DNA of 41,422 nt from Eubacterium xylanophilum ATCC 35991 (GTDB taxonomy: Bacteria; Bacillota; Clostridia; Lachnospirales; Lachnospiraceae): positions 38,971 through 80,392 of the forward strand of contig NZ_JAEB01000014.1 in NCBI RefSeq assembly GCF_000518685.1. Reading direction: 5' to 3'. Of this stretch, positions 41,194-41,422 are shown in pieces. The position numbers were made by a program, and so were the translations under genes. The notes beneath the pieces are model-generated. The model was not told the origin of the DNA and did no database searches. It saw only the letters and a list, made by a program, of their open reading frames with translations. How positions within the stretch are numbered: position 1 is the first letter of the stretch; every line of letters begins with the position of its first letter.

Positions 41194-41422
41194 ATCATAG
41201 TATTTCCTGCGTTTAGCTGCAGGAGGGAGTCCTCCGTTAGCAGAGCAGATCCTTCGGTTGTTCCAATAGGACATGAAGTACCTCCAGATAACTGTTTTTA
41301 ACTCTTTGACAGTCATAGATTTGGTATCATATCTATCGTAGAGAAGCTCCGTTTTGAACCTTGCCCACATACTCTCGCATCGAGCATTATCATGACAGCG
41401 ACCACCGTCACTATTCATACTT
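41132..41422. mobile_element. IS3-family insertion sequence, one end
   Basis: The xylanase reading changes to foreign sequence near 41131. TGTCAATATTGGTTGGCAGA from 41132 begins with TG, as IS3-family ends do, so this is the proposed element tip (uncertain by several bases). The minus-strand transposase gene follows inward. The element continues past the right edge, so the other end and the target duplication cannot be seen. Confidence 0.7.
41173..41422 (-). CDS. IS3-family transposase OrfB, C-terminal part
   Basis: Partial gene, open at the window edge. The visible end of the integrase (rve) domain contains GGRCHDNARCESMWARFKTE, in which the Glu is the third residue of the DDE catalytic triad. 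It is followed by YWNNRRICSANGGLPPAAKR, the usual IS3/IS150 tail (Y-N-x-R-R-x-x-x-x-x-G-x-x-P). The first visible Met is internal to the protein. It stops 41 bp from the proposed IS tip. Opposite in direction to the interrupted xylanase. Confidence 0.88.
   Translation of the reverse strand, partial: SMNSDGGRCHDNARCESMWARFKTELLYDRYDTKSMTVKELKTVIWRYFMSYWNNRRICSANGGLPPAAKRRKYYDSQPVAA

Overview
The window is AT-rich Gram-positive DNA. It most resembles a motile, xylan-degrading member of the Lachnospiraceae (Butyrivibrio, Pseudobutyrivibrio or Roseburia type). Supporting signs are strong GGAGG ribosome-binding sites, clear TTGACA/TATAAT-like promoters, a peritrichous-type flagellar block (flgM-flgN-flgK-flgK-flgL-fliW-csrA-flaG-fliD-fliS), secreted proteins with lysine-rich Ig-like modules, and a xylan-utilisation cluster (CE1-type esterase, GH43, Est1E-like feruloyl esterase, GH10). 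Genus is inferred from gene content only.

Layout. 1-428: non-coding, with three 83-bp tandem units carrying inverted arms, two 47-bp hairpin repeats and the lysA terminator. 429-3945 (minus): lysA, a ClC-type anion transporter and a secreted basic protein. 4172-8391: a type II topoisomerase pair (ParE/ParC-like). 8496-15405: flgM, flgN, two tandem flgK paralogues, flgL, fliW and csrA, closed by a good terminator. 15592-20075: flaG, fliD, fliS, a FliT/FlgN-like chaperone and a DUF4230 membrane protein, behind a candidate sigma-28 promoter. 20097-21020: a NusG paralogue (LoaP-like) with an extra KOW-like domain, then a thioesterase. 21432-23069 (minus): a secreted glycerophosphodiesterase with Ig-like repeats. 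23241-33583: a surface-glycan operon with a DPM1-like glycosyltransferase, manA, manC, gmd, rmd and a phosphohexomutase, which together are enough to make GDP-D-rhamnose. It continues with tarI-like and tarJ-like genes (CDP-ribitol synthesis) and a TarL/TagF-type polymerase fused to a DUF115/MptE-like domain, the core of flagellin-modifying MAF glycosyltransferases. 33640-35625: cstA and luxS, convergent. 35871-39896: xylan side-chain enzymes. 39897-40371: non-coding, with a gene remnant and a perfect palindrome. 40372-41422: a GH10 xylanase gene cut by an IS3-family element that runs off the right edge.

How the parts fit. The left half assembles the hook-filament junction and cap and includes the late-gene control switches (FlgM, and FliW/CsrA). 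The middle makes activated rhamnose and ribitol-phosphate and polymerises the latter, possibly under processive antitermination. The fusion of a polyol-phosphate polymerase to a MAF-like domain, next to a flagellar block, is the most unusual protein feature. The right half degrades substituted xylan, with a secreted esterase and apparently cytoplasmic GH43 and feruloyl esterase. The endoxylanase of that cluster looks inactivated by the IS.

Several starts are set by the ribosome-binding site rather than by the longest open frame. In those genes an in-frame ATG or TTG lies in or upstream of the Shine-Dalgarno sequence.
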